A stretch of DNA of 64,000 nt, taken from contig NZ_MRTD01000003.1 in NCBI RefSeq assembly GCF_001956295.1, forward strand, positions 248,001 through 312,000. The letters are read 5' to 3'. Under the pieces are notes generated by a model. The model made no database searches and had not been told where the DNA came from. It saw only the letters and a program-made list of their open reading frames with translations. This document shows, piece after piece, positions 27,203 through 37,320 of the stretch; positions within the stretch are counted from its first letter, which is position 1, and the number at the start of each line of letters is the position of its first letter. The DNA is from Paenibacillus sp. FSL A5-0031. GTDB lineage: Bacteria; Bacillota; Bacilli; Paenibacillales; Paenibacillaceae. The translations under genes were made by a program, and so were the position numbers.

Positions 27203-28021
27203 GCCTATAAAGGCGGTGGAAACCTTGACCACGTCTTCATCGAACTTTGCATGTGTCGTACGGATGAGTTGATTGAATACTCCTTCTGTCTCGCGGCGCA
27301 GCAGGTTTAGCGCTTGGGCTGTAATGCCGCCAGGGACGGCAACTCTCTCTTGCACCTCTGCAGGTGTAAGGCCGCCTTCGGTCAGCAGCAAGCCGGTTCC
27401 GAGCAGCATGGCGCTTGCAACACGCAGCGCTTCATCACGGCTAATACCCGTTTCTTCAACAGCAGCATCCACAAATTGCTCAAGCAGGAAAGACATAAAA
27501 GCTGGTCCGCAGCTTGAAATGTCGGATACGATGCGTGTGTAACTCTCATCTATTCGCAGCGGCTGACTAATATGGGATAATAAGTCCTCCAGTTGAGCCA
27601 TATCATTCTCATCAATCGTTTCCCCATAAATGCAAAGCGATGCTCCGCTCCATACATAATTAGTAATGCTCGGAATAACCTTAGCTACCTTGCAATCGAG
27701 TTCTCCTTCTAGATGAGAGATAAGGACAGGACTCGTTATAGATACGACAATCTGATTTGGTCGAATAGTTGCCTTCAAATCATCGACCACTTTTTTGAAC
27801 TCCAAAGGCTTTACGCACAAAAAAACAATATCGCAGCCGCAGGCAGCCGCAGCATTCGTATATTCGGCTCTCATGCCGGAATAACGGTTGGCCAAGGCTT
27901 GCGCTTTTGCAAAGGTGCGGTTGCTGATGGCAATTTGTTTTGGTGATAATGCACCAGATGCGATCAAAGCTTCAATGAGCAGGCTTCCCATTGTGCCCGT
28001 CCCGATAAATCCGACATTCAT
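27182..28021 (-). CDS. comER: ComER, pyrroline-5-carboxylate reductase-like protein
   Basis: This 279-residue NAD(P)-binding protein of the ProC family begins MNVGFIGTGTMGSLLIEALI, a clear Rossmann loop. Its typical C-terminal region has SSCGPAFMSFLLEQFVDAA and VAVPGGITAQALNLL. It is named ComER from its position: as in B. subtilis it is divergent from comEA, and ProC-like ComER has been linked to biofilm and sporulation control more than to proline synthesis. The start ATG at 28019-28021 has GGAGGG upstream; the frame extends to 28126 without support. Confidence 0.88.
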   Translation of the reverse strand: MNVGFIGTGTMGSLLIEALIASGALSPKQIAISNRTFAKAQALANRYSGMRAEYTNAAAACGCDIVFLCVKPLEFKKVVDDLKATIRPNQIVVSITSPVLISHLEGELDCKVAKVIPSITNYVWSGASLCIYGETIDENDMAQLEDLLSHISQPLRIDESYTRIVSDISSCGPAFMSFLLEQFVDAAVEETGISRDEALRVASAMLLGTGLLLTEGGLTPAEVQERVAVPGGITAQALNLLRRETEGVFNQLIRTTHAKFDEDVVKVSTAFIGEEVNGQ

Positions 28022-28216
28022 GCTGAACCCTCCTATAGGTTTGGCGCGCGCATAACCTGCTTTAATTTGTAGAGAAAGGTTATATGCGAACAAATCCCGA
28101 GTGAAAATTTCAATAGCCGTACTCATTTCGTGTGCTCTCTTACCTTATTCCGCAGGACTTGTTTCATATGTCACTAATTACCAAATAATTCGTCGCTTTC
28201 AAAGGAGAGTGAAGAA

Positions 28217-30150
<1,934 letters not shown>

Positions 30151-30247
30151 GACTAAACGTTTTAGTAAGAAGCGTTAACGAAGAAATATACAATAAATAA
30201 ATGCAACCAGAGATCATCAGATGCAGCATGAGAGAGGAAGTTGAGTT

Positions 30248-30778
30248 ATGAGCACCCAAACGAAGGATGCCGACCGCAAGGACTGGGACACCTACTTCAT
30301 GGATATTGCCTATATGGTTTCGACGCGCTCGCGTTGTCCGCGCAGACATGTTGGAGCTGTTCTTGTACAAGGAAAAAAACTGCTTGGCACAGCGTATAAC
30401 GGCGCTCCGATGGGCGTGCAGGATTGTCTCGAGGCAGGCTGCATGATTTCGGAAGAAGTTGAGATGAAGCTGGTCGACGGCAAGGAGCAGCCATTCAAGA
30501 AGCAACGCTGTATTCGAACGATACATGCGGAGCAAAATTTGCTGCTGTTCACCGATCGTACCGATCGCGAAGGCTCAACCGTTTATGTAACCGACCAGCC
30601 TTGCTGGACATGCGCTAACATGCTCGCGAACAGCGGTGTTATCGAAATCGTCTATCATCGCAGTTATCCGAAAGACAGTGAAAAGGTGAGCAATATGATG
30701 GCCCAGAAAGGTATTGTTTTCCGTTGTTTGGATCATTACGAGCCACCTGCTCAGGCGCATATGGATGTAACATCATAG
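30248..30778 (+). CDS. comEB: ComEB, deoxycytidylate deaminase family
   Basis: This 176-residue zinc deaminase converts dCMP to dUMP for thymidylate synthesis. The zinc site is TIHAEQNLLLF (HAE) together with TDQPCWTCANML (PCxxC). The N terminus (DWDTYFMDIAYMVSTRSRCPRRHVGAVLV) and GTAYNGAP loop match ComEB. The gene belongs to the comE group, but in B. subtilis comEB is dispensable for DNA uptake. ATG 30248 follows GAGAGGAAG. A strong terminator follows it, partly separating it from comEC. Confidence 0.93.
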   Translation: MSTQTKDADRKDWDTYFMDIAYMVSTRSRCPRRHVGAVLVQGKKLLGTAYNGAPMGVQDCLEAGCMISEEVEMKLVDGKEQPFKKQRCIRTIHAEQNLLLFTDRTDREGSTVYVTDQPCWTCANMLANSGVIEIVYHRSYPKDSEKVSNMMAQKGIVFRCLDHYEPPAQAHMDVTS

Positions 30779-30808
30779 CGTTGTTCATTAAATAGTAGAA
30801 ACGAGGAG

Positions 30809-30853
30809 GAACCTCTGATTGCATCTTTTGATGCGACAGAGGTTCTTTTTTTT
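30809..30853 (+). terminator. Rho-independent terminator between comEB and comEC
   Basis: GAACCTCTG at 30809 pairs with CAGAGGTTC at 30837-30845 around a loop that itself holds a GCATC/GATGC stem, followed by eight T residues. Confidence 0.88.
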
Positions 30854-30887
30854 GTTATGAGGCTTTGCGAATTGGAGGGAGCTAGAG

Positions 30888-33479
30888 GTGAATCGACGTC
30901 CTTTAATTTGGTTTGCGATTTGTTGGGTATTTGGGAGCGCGGCTGCTGCTGGTTTGAACAGCAGCGGCGTTTGGCTTGCGGCGGGAGCGGGAATATTGCT
31001 CTCAACCGCCGCAGTGCTGGGCAAGCAAGCGACGTGGCAGCTCGCGGCAGCTTGTGCTTTGGCAGTGTGCCTTGCCGCAGGCGAGCGGTTATGGGCGGAT
31101 GCCCGCAACGTGACTGCGCTGCCAGCACTGCTTGCCGCCGCTGAGGCGGATGGACCGCGAGCCGCGTATGCGGCGGAAGCGGAAGGCGTTATTGTGTCGG
31201 CGGTGGAGGTCGACGGCGACCGCGCGATGTTTCGCGTGGAGGCGCAAAGCATCCACGTTCAAGGTGAAGCCGCTGCGCAGCCATTGCGCGAGCGGTTGAT
31301 CGTGCATGTCCGGCTGATGGAACAGCCGGAGCAGGCCATCGCCGCGGCTTGGCAGCGCGGCGCCAAAGTGCGCCTTGCCGGCGAGCTTACGCGGCCGGCT
31401 GGCGCATCCAATAGCGGCGGATTTGATTACCGCCGCTACCTCAGCAGCCAGAGCATCCACTGGCTGCTCAAAGTGAAGGGCACCGCCGCCGTAAAACCGG
31501 CGCCGGGCCCCATGTGGACCGCGGCCGCGCTGCTCGGCCGCGTCGACAGCGCGCGCGCATGGCTTGGCGCGCAGATGGAACAGCTGTATCCGTCCTCGCA
31601 GTCCGGATACATGAAGGGACTGGTCCTCGGCATTCGCGAGGACCTCGATCCAGAGCAGTTCCAGCAATTTTCAAGGCTTGGTTTAACGCATATTTTAGCG
31701 ATTTCGGGCCTCCATGTTGCTGTATTCCTTTATGCGCTTAGCGGACTGCTGCGCCTCGCACGTATAAGCCGCGAACGAATGTTGCTCATCCTCATGTTGT
31801 CCGTTCCCTTGTATGTGCTGCTTGCCGGCGCTTCCCCTTCGGTTGTCCGCGCGGGTCTAATGTCCGTTCTTGGACTATTGGCAGCCCGGATGGGCAAGCT
31901 GAAGGATGGGCTGCATCTGTTAGCTGCGGCAGCGGTGCTTATGCTTATTTATGATCCCTATTTTATTGAGGATGTCAGCTTTCAGCTGTCGTTCATTGTA
32001 ACGATCGGTCTAATTGTCGGAGTCCAGCCTGTACGGCAAGCGATGCCGAGGTGGCGCAGAGGAAAATCGCTGCTTGATCTGGCAGCGGTTACGCTCGTAG
32101 CGCAGATTGTATCTTTTCCACTGACGATCTATTATTTCAATCAGTTTCATGTGTTGTCTATGCTCGCGAATTTTGTGCTCGTTCCGTTCATCAGCTTTGT
32201 CGTTATGCCGCTAGGTGCAGTATCGCTTCTGCTTGCAATACCTTGGGAGGGCGGCGGCAAGCTGCTGGCCTATTTCTCGCATTTCGCGAATGAATGGACG
32301 TTTGCTTTCGTCGAGCAGCTGTCCGAAGTGGATTCACTAAGGACGATTTGGGCAACTCCGCCTCTTTGGTGGGTGGCAGCTTGGCTGGTTATATTTGGTG
32401 TCATATTTCGGATTTTGCGCAGTTGGACGATGCAAATCGCTGCGAAACATGAGGAAGAAGCGGCGACCATAGAGGAGACAGCGCCAATTGGAGCGGTTCT
32501 TCCTTACATAGTGGTTAAAGAAAACAGTAAAAAGCTAAGGATCAGCCTATTGCTGTTAGCGTTAGTTTTGATTATGATTTTTTATGCCTTTAAACCGGAT
32601 TTATTTAACCGTCATGCAGAGGTTAGTTTTATTGATGTTGGTCAAGGCGATGCTGTACATATCCGAACACCCGGCGGCAAGCATATTTTAATCGATGGCG
32701 GAGGTACGTTGAGCTTCCGCAAGCCGGGAGAAGAGTGGAAGGAGCGGAGCGACCCTTTTGAAATTGGGAAAAAGGTGCTTGTGCCTTTACTAATGAAAAG
32801 AGGCGTGCGCGAGATTGACATCCTCGTCATTTCACATTTGGATAGCGATCATATCCGTGGTTTAAAAGCGGTTTTGGAGACGATTCCAATACGCAGCATT
32901 TGGTGGAATGGAACAGTGAAGGAAGCAGATGATGCTCAGCAGCTTATAAAGCAGGCAATTACGCTGGGAATTCCAATGTACAGCGCGTCTGCGGGCATGA
33001 AGCAGCAGCTAGATGCAAATACCAAGATAAGTGTTCTGTGGCCAATGGCGCAAAAAGAGGAAGCGGTGGCTCACCTTGAGGAACAGAATGAAGCTAGTGT
33101 TGTGCTTAGTGTTCAGCTATTTCAGTCGGTCTTCTTGTTTACCGGTGATATTAATGCTGCCACGGAACGTTCCATTATACGAAATGAGCGGCAGCAAAAT
33201 ATAATGGATATAATGGATTCAAATGAAAAAAAAGTCTCAGTTATGAAGGTTGCACATCATGGCAGTCGTTTTTCAACAAGCACAGAGTGGCTCGATTATT
33301 GGCGTACGATTGGAGCAGTAGCTTCTGTTGGAGCGACAAACACCTACGGCCATCCTAGTCCAGATGTGATTTCTCGATTAAATCAAGCGGGAACCGCTTT
33401 GTGGCGAACAGATCGTGACGGCGAGGTACGGTTTATTGTAACCAGCCAAGATTTATTTACGTATACAAAAATGAAGTAA
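30888..33479 (+). CDS. comEC: ComEC/Rec2 DNA uptake channel
   Basis: This 863-residue polytopic membrane protein carries single-stranded DNA across the membrane in transformation. An N-terminal helix pair and DUF4131-type extracellular domain come first. The competence domain has many helices (LGLTHILAISGLHVAVFLYALSGLL). The C-terminal metallo-beta-lactamase-like nuclease domain has SFIDVGQGDAVHI, VISHLDSDHIRGLK (HxDxDH) and AHHGSRFSTS. The start is GTG 30888 with GGAGGGAG upstream. The first 250 codons or so (30.95-31.6 kb) are much richer in G and C than the rest. Confidence 0.92.
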   Translation: MNRRPLIWFAICWVFGSAAAAGLNSSGVWLAAGAGILLSTAAVLGKQATWQLAAACALAVCLAAGERLWADARNVTALPALLAAAEADGPRAAYAAEAEGVIVSAVEVDGDRAMFRVEAQSIHVQGEAAAQPLRERLIVHVRLMEQPEQAIAAAWQRGAKVRLAGELTRPAGASNSGGFDYRRYLSSQSIHWLLKVKGTAAVKPAPGPMWTAAALLGRVDSARAWLGAQMEQLYPSSQSGYMKGLVLGIREDLDPEQFQQFSRLGLTHILAISGLHVAVFLYALSGLLRLARISRERMLLILMLSVPLYVLLAGASPSVVRAGLMSVLGLLAARMGKLKDGLHLLAAAAVLMLIYDPYFIEDVSFQLSFIVTIGLIVGVQPVRQAMPRWRRGKSLLDLAAVTLVAQIVSFPLTIYYFNQFHVLSMLANFVLVPFISFVVMPLGAVSLLLAIPWEGGGKLLAYFSHFANEWTFAFVEQLSEVDSLRTIWATPPLWWVAAWLVIFGVIFRILRSWTMQIAAKHEEEAATIEETAPIGAVLPYIVVKENSKKLRISLLLLALVLIMIFYAFKPDLFNRHAEVSFIDVGQGDAVHIRTPGGKHILIDGGGTLSFRKPGEEWKERSDPFEIGKKVLVPLLMKRGVREIDILVISHLDSDHIRGLKAVLETIPIRSIWWNGTVKEADDAQQLIKQAITLGIPMYSASAGMKQQLDANTKISVLWPMAQKEEAVAHLEEQNEASVVLSVQLFQSVFLFTGDINAATERSIIRNERQQNIMDIMDSNEKKVSVMKVAHHGSRFSTSTEWLDYWRTIGAVASVGATNTYGHPSPDVISRLNQAGTALWRTDRDGEVRFIVTSQDLFTYTKMK

Positions 33480-33572
33480 GGCGGTCATCGAAAAAATGCG
33501 GATAGAAAGCCTGCCTTCATCTTTCCGTACCTAAATTCGCATATCATATGAAAATCATTCATACTTAGGAAT

Positions 33573-33615
33573 AAAGAAGTCGAGCCGTTTTCAGAGGTAT
33601 TCGACTTCTTTCTAT
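33573..33615 (+). terminator. Rho-independent terminator after comEC
   Basis: AAAGAAGTCGA (33573-33583) pairs with TCGACTTCTTT (33601-33611) across a 17-base loop and ends in T residues. The rest of the 33480-33860 gap holds no gene, only the promoter described next. Confidence 0.8.
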
Positions 33616-33804
33616 ATACGAGTTAGTTGAAATTTGGTATCCTTTAATGTGGAGTTTATTTCGATTCTTTCACAGCATAGCGAGTATCTGTAAATTTTTT
33701 ATGATTTTTTTCCTGCTTCGTGCATTCAAGACGGTCCGCTTGGGGACAATCGCTCTGCTTGTTAAAACTTACTAAAAAAAATAAAGTAATATTTCTAATT
33801 TATC

Positions 33805-33831
33805 TGCAACTTTTACCGCAACCAGTTCGTC
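33805..33831 (+). promoter_or_regulatory. Candidate ECF (SigW-like) promoter
   Basis: TGCAAC at 33805-33810 and CGTC at 33828-33831 are 17 bases apart, close to the TGAAAC-N16/17-CGTA pattern of SigW-group promoters. Transcription would start about 23 bases before the sigma gene, suggesting autoregulation. Confidence 0.5.
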
Positions 33832-33860
33832 AGAATGGTTGCAAGAGAGGGGGATCCTTC

Positions 33861-34409
33861 GTGGTGGAGCCGGAGCTTATAAGAGCCGCTCAGTCGGGAG
33901 ATCGCGACGCTTTAATTACTCTATTGCGAGAGATTGAAACGCATGTTTATCGGACAGCCTATTATATATTAAATAATGAACAGGATGCCCTTGATGCAGC
34001 GCAAGAAGCGCTAATTCGCATCTATACAAAAATAGGCTCGTACGAAGAAAAAGCGCAGTTCAAAACATGGATTCAACGTATTGTAACCAACATTTGCATT
34101 GACAAGTTTCGGAGAAATAAACCGACCGTCTCAATAGATGAGCACGACATGGTATTCCACGAAAAACAAAACGTGGAGGACGAGGTAATGTCTGCTTACG
34201 CTGTTAAAGACATTCAAGCCGCTATCGATAAGCTTCCTGAGCATCATCGTGCGGTCGTCGTCCTTCGGTATTTACAGGATTTCTCTTACAATGAAATTGC
34301 AGATTCGCTCGATTTGCCGCTCAATACAGTGAAATCCTATTTATTCAGAGCTAGGCAACAGCTGCAGACTTTACTCCATGATTATCAGAAAGGTGGTGTC
34401 CGGGGATGA
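33861..34409 (+). CDS. ECF sigma factor, SigW-like
   Basis: This 182-residue sigma-70-family ECF factor has a sigma2 region covering LIRAAQSGDRDALITLL, YYILNNEQDALDAAQEALIRIYTKI and FKTWIQRIVTNICIDKFR. Sigma4 covers LPEHHRAVVVLRYLQDFSYNEIADSLDLPLNTVKSYLFRARQQL. It resembles SigW-type envelope-stress factors. The start is GTG 33861 or GTG 33864, with GAGAGGGGG about seven bases upstream; the open frame upstream to 33720 overlaps the candidate promoter and is not coding. The stop overlaps the start of the anti-sigma gene by four bases. Confidence 0.9.
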   Translation: MVEPELIRAAQSGDRDALITLLREIETHVYRTAYYILNNEQDALDAAQEALIRIYTKIGSYEEKAQFKTWIQRIVTNICIDKFRRNKPTVSIDEHDMVFHEKQNVEDEVMSAYAVKDIQAAIDKLPEHHRAVVVLRYLQDFSYNEIADSLDLPLNTVKSYLFRARQQLQTLLHDYQKGGVRG

Positions 34410-35374
34410 ATTGTCAAGAGGTGATGGAACTAATGCAAAGACAGCTAGACAACGATCTCGATGAAAGCGAAATCGAAGTCTTGATGAATCATACTAGACA
34501 GTGTCCGGACTGTGCAGCCATGTTCGAGCGGTTACAGCTATTGTCCGCCGAGCTTACCAGTTTGCCAAAAGTTATGCCGAGCTATAGCTTAGTCGATGCG
34601 ATTATGCCTCAATTAGAGCGGATGGAACTGTTTGGTCAGGCTGAAGCGGAACCGCCATCCATGGTTAGCAGAACGGAAGCAACAAAACGTCTTTCGAAGC
34701 GTCAACGCCGCTGGCCGTCCATGCGCATTATGAGTGGTGTGATCGCAGCCGGAATCGTTGCAGGGCTGTTTATCGTAACGTATAATTCAGGCTCGATTGG
34801 TGATATGAATGCATCAGAATCTTCAGCCAAGCAATCGAATAACGTCGCGGCTGATATGATGAACGATACGCCAGTGGAAATGTCTTATAGAGCGAGCGCT
34901 AACGGTGCTGAAGACCCAGAAGTGAAGACGGAAACGGCAAATAAAGGTAAAGATGACGATTCAGCGCCAACGTCCAAGAGTACCGCAATCAATCCTTTAA
35001 CCAATGAAGAAGACAAAGCGCCTGATGGCGGGTCATTTGAGGATGGCTCAGTCAAAGGCTTAACTTCGAATCCTTCTGAAGGATTGGTTGAAAACGAAGG
35101 CGAGAATGGTTTAGGTGTGAATACGAACAGCACGGCAACAGTTTCACCCGATGGCCTTTATAGCGGCAAGGCTGACAATTTTAAAATAAAAGTTGTTGCT
35201 GCTGCCGATCAATCTGTCGTCTTCACATCACCGCGCAAAAACGGTGAGCTGCTCAATCTGGCCTGGTCTGAGGACAGCAAAAAGCTGACCTACGAGGTTC
35301 ATGTTGAACAAGGAGCAATTGAGAAGTATGTGATCGATTTATCTACGCTGACGGAGCAGAAGGCAGGGCATTAA
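34406..35374 (+). CDS. Zinc-finger (ZAS) membrane anti-sigma factor
   Basis: This 322-residue protein begins with a zf-HC2/ZAS domain (HTRQCPDCAAMF, the HxxxCxxC zinc motif) that binds and masks the ECF sigma factor encoded just upstream. A single membrane helix follows at about residues 110-127 (GVIAAGIVAGLFIVTYN). The extracytoplasmic part is a long polar, probably disordered linker and a small C-terminal domain (AADQSVVFTSPRKNGELLNLAW). Release would need regulated proteolysis, as in RsiW. The ATGA overlap with the sigma gene couples their translation. Confidence 0.87.
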   Translation: MNCQEVMELMQRQLDNDLDESEIEVLMNHTRQCPDCAAMFERLQLLSAELTSLPKVMPSYSLVDAIMPQLERMELFGQAEAEPPSMVSRTEATKRLSKRQRRWPSMRIMSGVIAAGIVAGLFIVTYNSGSIGDMNASESSAKQSNNVAADMMNDTPVEMSYRASANGAEDPEVKTETANKGKDDDSAPTSKSTAINPLTNEEDKAPDGGSFEDGSVKGLTSNPSEGLVENEGENGLGVNTNSTATVSPDGLYSGKADNFKIKVVAAADQSVVFTSPRKNGELLNLAWSEDSKKLTYEVHVEQGAIEKYVIDLSTLTEQKAGH

Positions 35375-35460
35375 CTTGGAAACTGCTCGCTTCAGCACAG
35401 ATTGCGGTCTGCAAAAATTAAGGGTTATTACGCACATTTACATCGATTTATGCGTATAAT

Positions 35461-35600
35461 GTTAGCAGCGATAGTGTCTGCGACGAATCCTTAACGTCGT
35501 ATGACCATCCGCAGGGCGGTACCATGGACCTGCCTGCGAATGTTTATATAGATGTTCGGCAAAGGGATGAGGCTTTATATGGCTCATCCCTTTGTTGCCG
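35461..35600 (+). ncRNA. Structured intergenic segment, possible small RNA or holA leader
   Basis: Just after a TATAAT at 35455-35460, three hairpins lie in a row: CGACG/CGTCG (35481-35499), CGCAGG/CCTGCG with an inner GGT/ACC pair (35510-35538), and a perfect 12-bp stem at 35560-35571 with 35583-35594. No coding frame is evident. No clear -35 and no T run were found, so the transcript limits are uncertain. I do not recognise a known riboswitch; the segment ends about 40 bases before holA. Confidence 0.4.
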
Positions 35601-35633
35601 TCTATTTGTACTTACTCGTGACGAGGTGAAGGT

Positions 35634-36668
35634 ATGGATGCAAAGGAAGCATTAAAAGAAATAAAGGGCGGACGCTTCCGTCCCATTTATGTACTGTATG
35701 GCAAGGATCGTTATCGGCTGCAGCAATTTATTAACGTATTGACCGAGGCGATGTTTACAGCTGAGGAGCGAGAGCTTGGCATTGTTAAATTTGATACAGC
35801 GGAAACCTCGATTGAAGAAGCGGTTCTTGAAGCGGAAACATCGCCTTTTTTTGTGCAGCGGAAGCTGATTTTGATAAGAGATGCGACTGTGCTGTGTGCC
35901 GGAGGCAAGGAAGGCGGTAAGCTTGAGCATCGTCCTGAGAAGCTGATACAGTATATGGAGTATCCTTCAGAGACATCCATAATCGTTATTTCTGTCCAAT
36001 CAGAGAAGCTGGATGAACGTCGAAAGCTTGTAAAAACGTTAAAGGATCGTCATTCCTTAGTTCCGTTCCCTGAACTCGACGCGGCTCAGCTTAAGCAATG
36101 GATGATTAAGCGCGCAACAGATCAGCAAAGAACCTTGTCTTCAGATGCGGCTGAGCTGCTCCTATCACGCGCTGGAGCGAATATGCAGCAATTGTCGCAG
36201 GAAGTGGACAAGCTGTGCTTGCACGCGGGAACAGGCGGTGTCATTGATGTAGAGACGGCATCCATGCTAACTGCAGCAACAGTTGAGGAGGACGTATTTG
36301 CGCTTGTGGATGCGATCGCTGAGCTTCGCATTGACAAAGCTATTCGTCTGTACAGAGAATTGCTGGTTCGTCGTGAAGAACCGATCAAGATCGCCGCTCT
36401 TATCGCTAGGCAATTAAGAATCATGCTGCAAATCAAAGAGTTGGAGCAGCATCACTATTCCCCTCAGCAAATGGCTGGCCAATTAGGCTTGCATCCATAC
36501 GCAGTCAAGCTTGCAGCGGAGAAAAGCCGGAAATTTCAAGTGGCTAGGCTTGGCAGGCTGCTGGCTTCACTTGCAGATCTCGATTATAAAATGAAAACCG
36601 GAGCAATTGATAAAACGCTCGGTTTAGAGCTGTATTTGCTTTCACTTGGCATGGAGAAGGGCGCATAG
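35634..36668 (+). CDS. holA: DNA polymerase III delta subunit
   Basis: This 344-residue clamp-loader subunit opens the DnaN sliding clamp. The N-terminal AAA-like part has PIYVLYGKDRYRLQQFINVL, SPFFVQRKLILIRDA and a PSETSIIVIS strand, and the C-terminal collar has ALIARQLRIMLQIKEL and LDYKMKTGAIDKTLGLELYLLSL. These match Bacillus YqeN/HolA. GAGGTGAAGGT precedes ATG 35634. As in B. subtilis it follows comEC and is convergent with rpsT, though here a sigma/anti-sigma pair lies between comEC and holA. Confidence 0.92.
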   Translation: MDAKEALKEIKGGRFRPIYVLYGKDRYRLQQFINVLTEAMFTAEERELGIVKFDTAETSIEEAVLEAETSPFFVQRKLILIRDATVLCAGGKEGGKLEHRPEKLIQYMEYPSETSIIVISVQSEKLDERRKLVKTLKDRHSLVPFPELDAAQLKQWMIKRATDQQRTLSSDAAELLLSRAGANMQQLSQEVDKLCLHAGTGGVIDVETASMLTAATVEEDVFALVDAIAELRIDKAIRLYRELLVRREEPIKIAALIARQLRIMLQIKELEQHHYSPQQMAGQLGLHPYAVKLAAEKSRKFQVARLGRLLASLADLDYKMKTGAIDKTLGLELYLLSLGMEKGA

Positions 36669-36720
36669 CCTTCTTTCCATTGCCTTTTTTTTATGTGAAA
36701 AGCTGATAAGCAGCATGGAA

Positions 36721-36772
36721 CAACAAAAAAGCTTCACCGCTCGATAAGAGCAGTGAAGCTTTTTTTGTTGTG
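36721..36772. terminator. Bidirectional terminator between holA and rpsT
   Basis: AAAAAAGCTTCACCGCTC pairs with GAGCAGTGAAGCTTTTTT around GATAA, with A and T runs on both sides. It serves holA (plus) and rpsT (minus). Confidence 0.93.
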
Positions 36773-36830
36773 CTAAACGAATTTCAGTTGACCAGATGGA
36801 CAACGTCATTCGTATGAGCGGTTATCTTGC

Positions 36831-37103
36831 TTAGGCTTGAGCCGAAAGGGCATTCAGACGTTTAGCAAGACGAGATTTTTTGCGGGAAGCCGCATTTTTA
36901 TGAATCAGGCCTTTAGTTGCTGCTTTGTCCAACTTTTTCGTTGCAGCGATAAGAGCTGCTTTAGCAGCATCTACATCAGTGCCAGCGATAGCTTGGTCAG
37001 CAGATTTAACGGCCGAACGAAGTGCGGATTTTTGGGATGCATTCAAAGCACGACGCTTTTCACTTGTTTTAACGCGTTTAATCGCGGATTTAATATTTGG
37101 CAT
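36831..37103 (-). CDS. rpsT: 30S ribosomal protein S20
   Basis: This 90-residue basic helical protein of the small ribosomal subunit binds 16S rRNA early in assembly. The sequence begins [18 protein letters not shown] and shows the S20 pattern of alternating Lys/Arg and Ala, ending in [22 protein letters not shown]. The start ATG at 37101-37103 has AGGAGGTG upstream; three extra codons in frame lie inside the ribosome binding site and were excluded. It is transcribed alone, opposite to its neighbours, as in other Bacillales. Confidence 0.97.
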   Translation of the reverse strand: MPNIKSAIKRVKTSEKRRALNASQKSALRSAVKSADQAIAGTDVDAAKAALIAATKKLDKAATKGLIHKNAASRKKSRLAKRLNALSAQA

Positions 37104-37172
37104 GGAATTCACCTCCTAAACTGTTTACAACGGTTTATCTACATCATAAACCTAGACAACACAACTTAAAGT

Positions 37173-37201
37173 ATATTATCATGCCACTCCTCAAAAAGCA
37201 A
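37173..37201 (-). promoter_or_regulatory. SigA promoter candidate for rpsT
   Basis: On the minus strand, TTGCTT and TAATAT are separated by 17 bases, and the -10 is extended (TGA-TAATAT). Confidence 0.65.
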
Positions 37202-37320
37202 TAGCAGGAAGCTCCTTATAAAAACTGTATTCCGTAAGGATGAAGGCTCATCTACGAGTATGAAAATAATCCATCTGCAAACAATAACATCAGAACTGGT
37301 GTTTGAAGGGAGAATGAGCA

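Noticed and set aside
31089..31667. 192-codon minus-strand frame within comEC
   Set aside because: It follows from high GC, which removes stop codons; the plus-strand ComEC sequence is continuous and recognised.
37250..37320. SigG-type promoter for gpr
   Set aside because: A GTATG word is present but no -10 at proper spacing could be supported.
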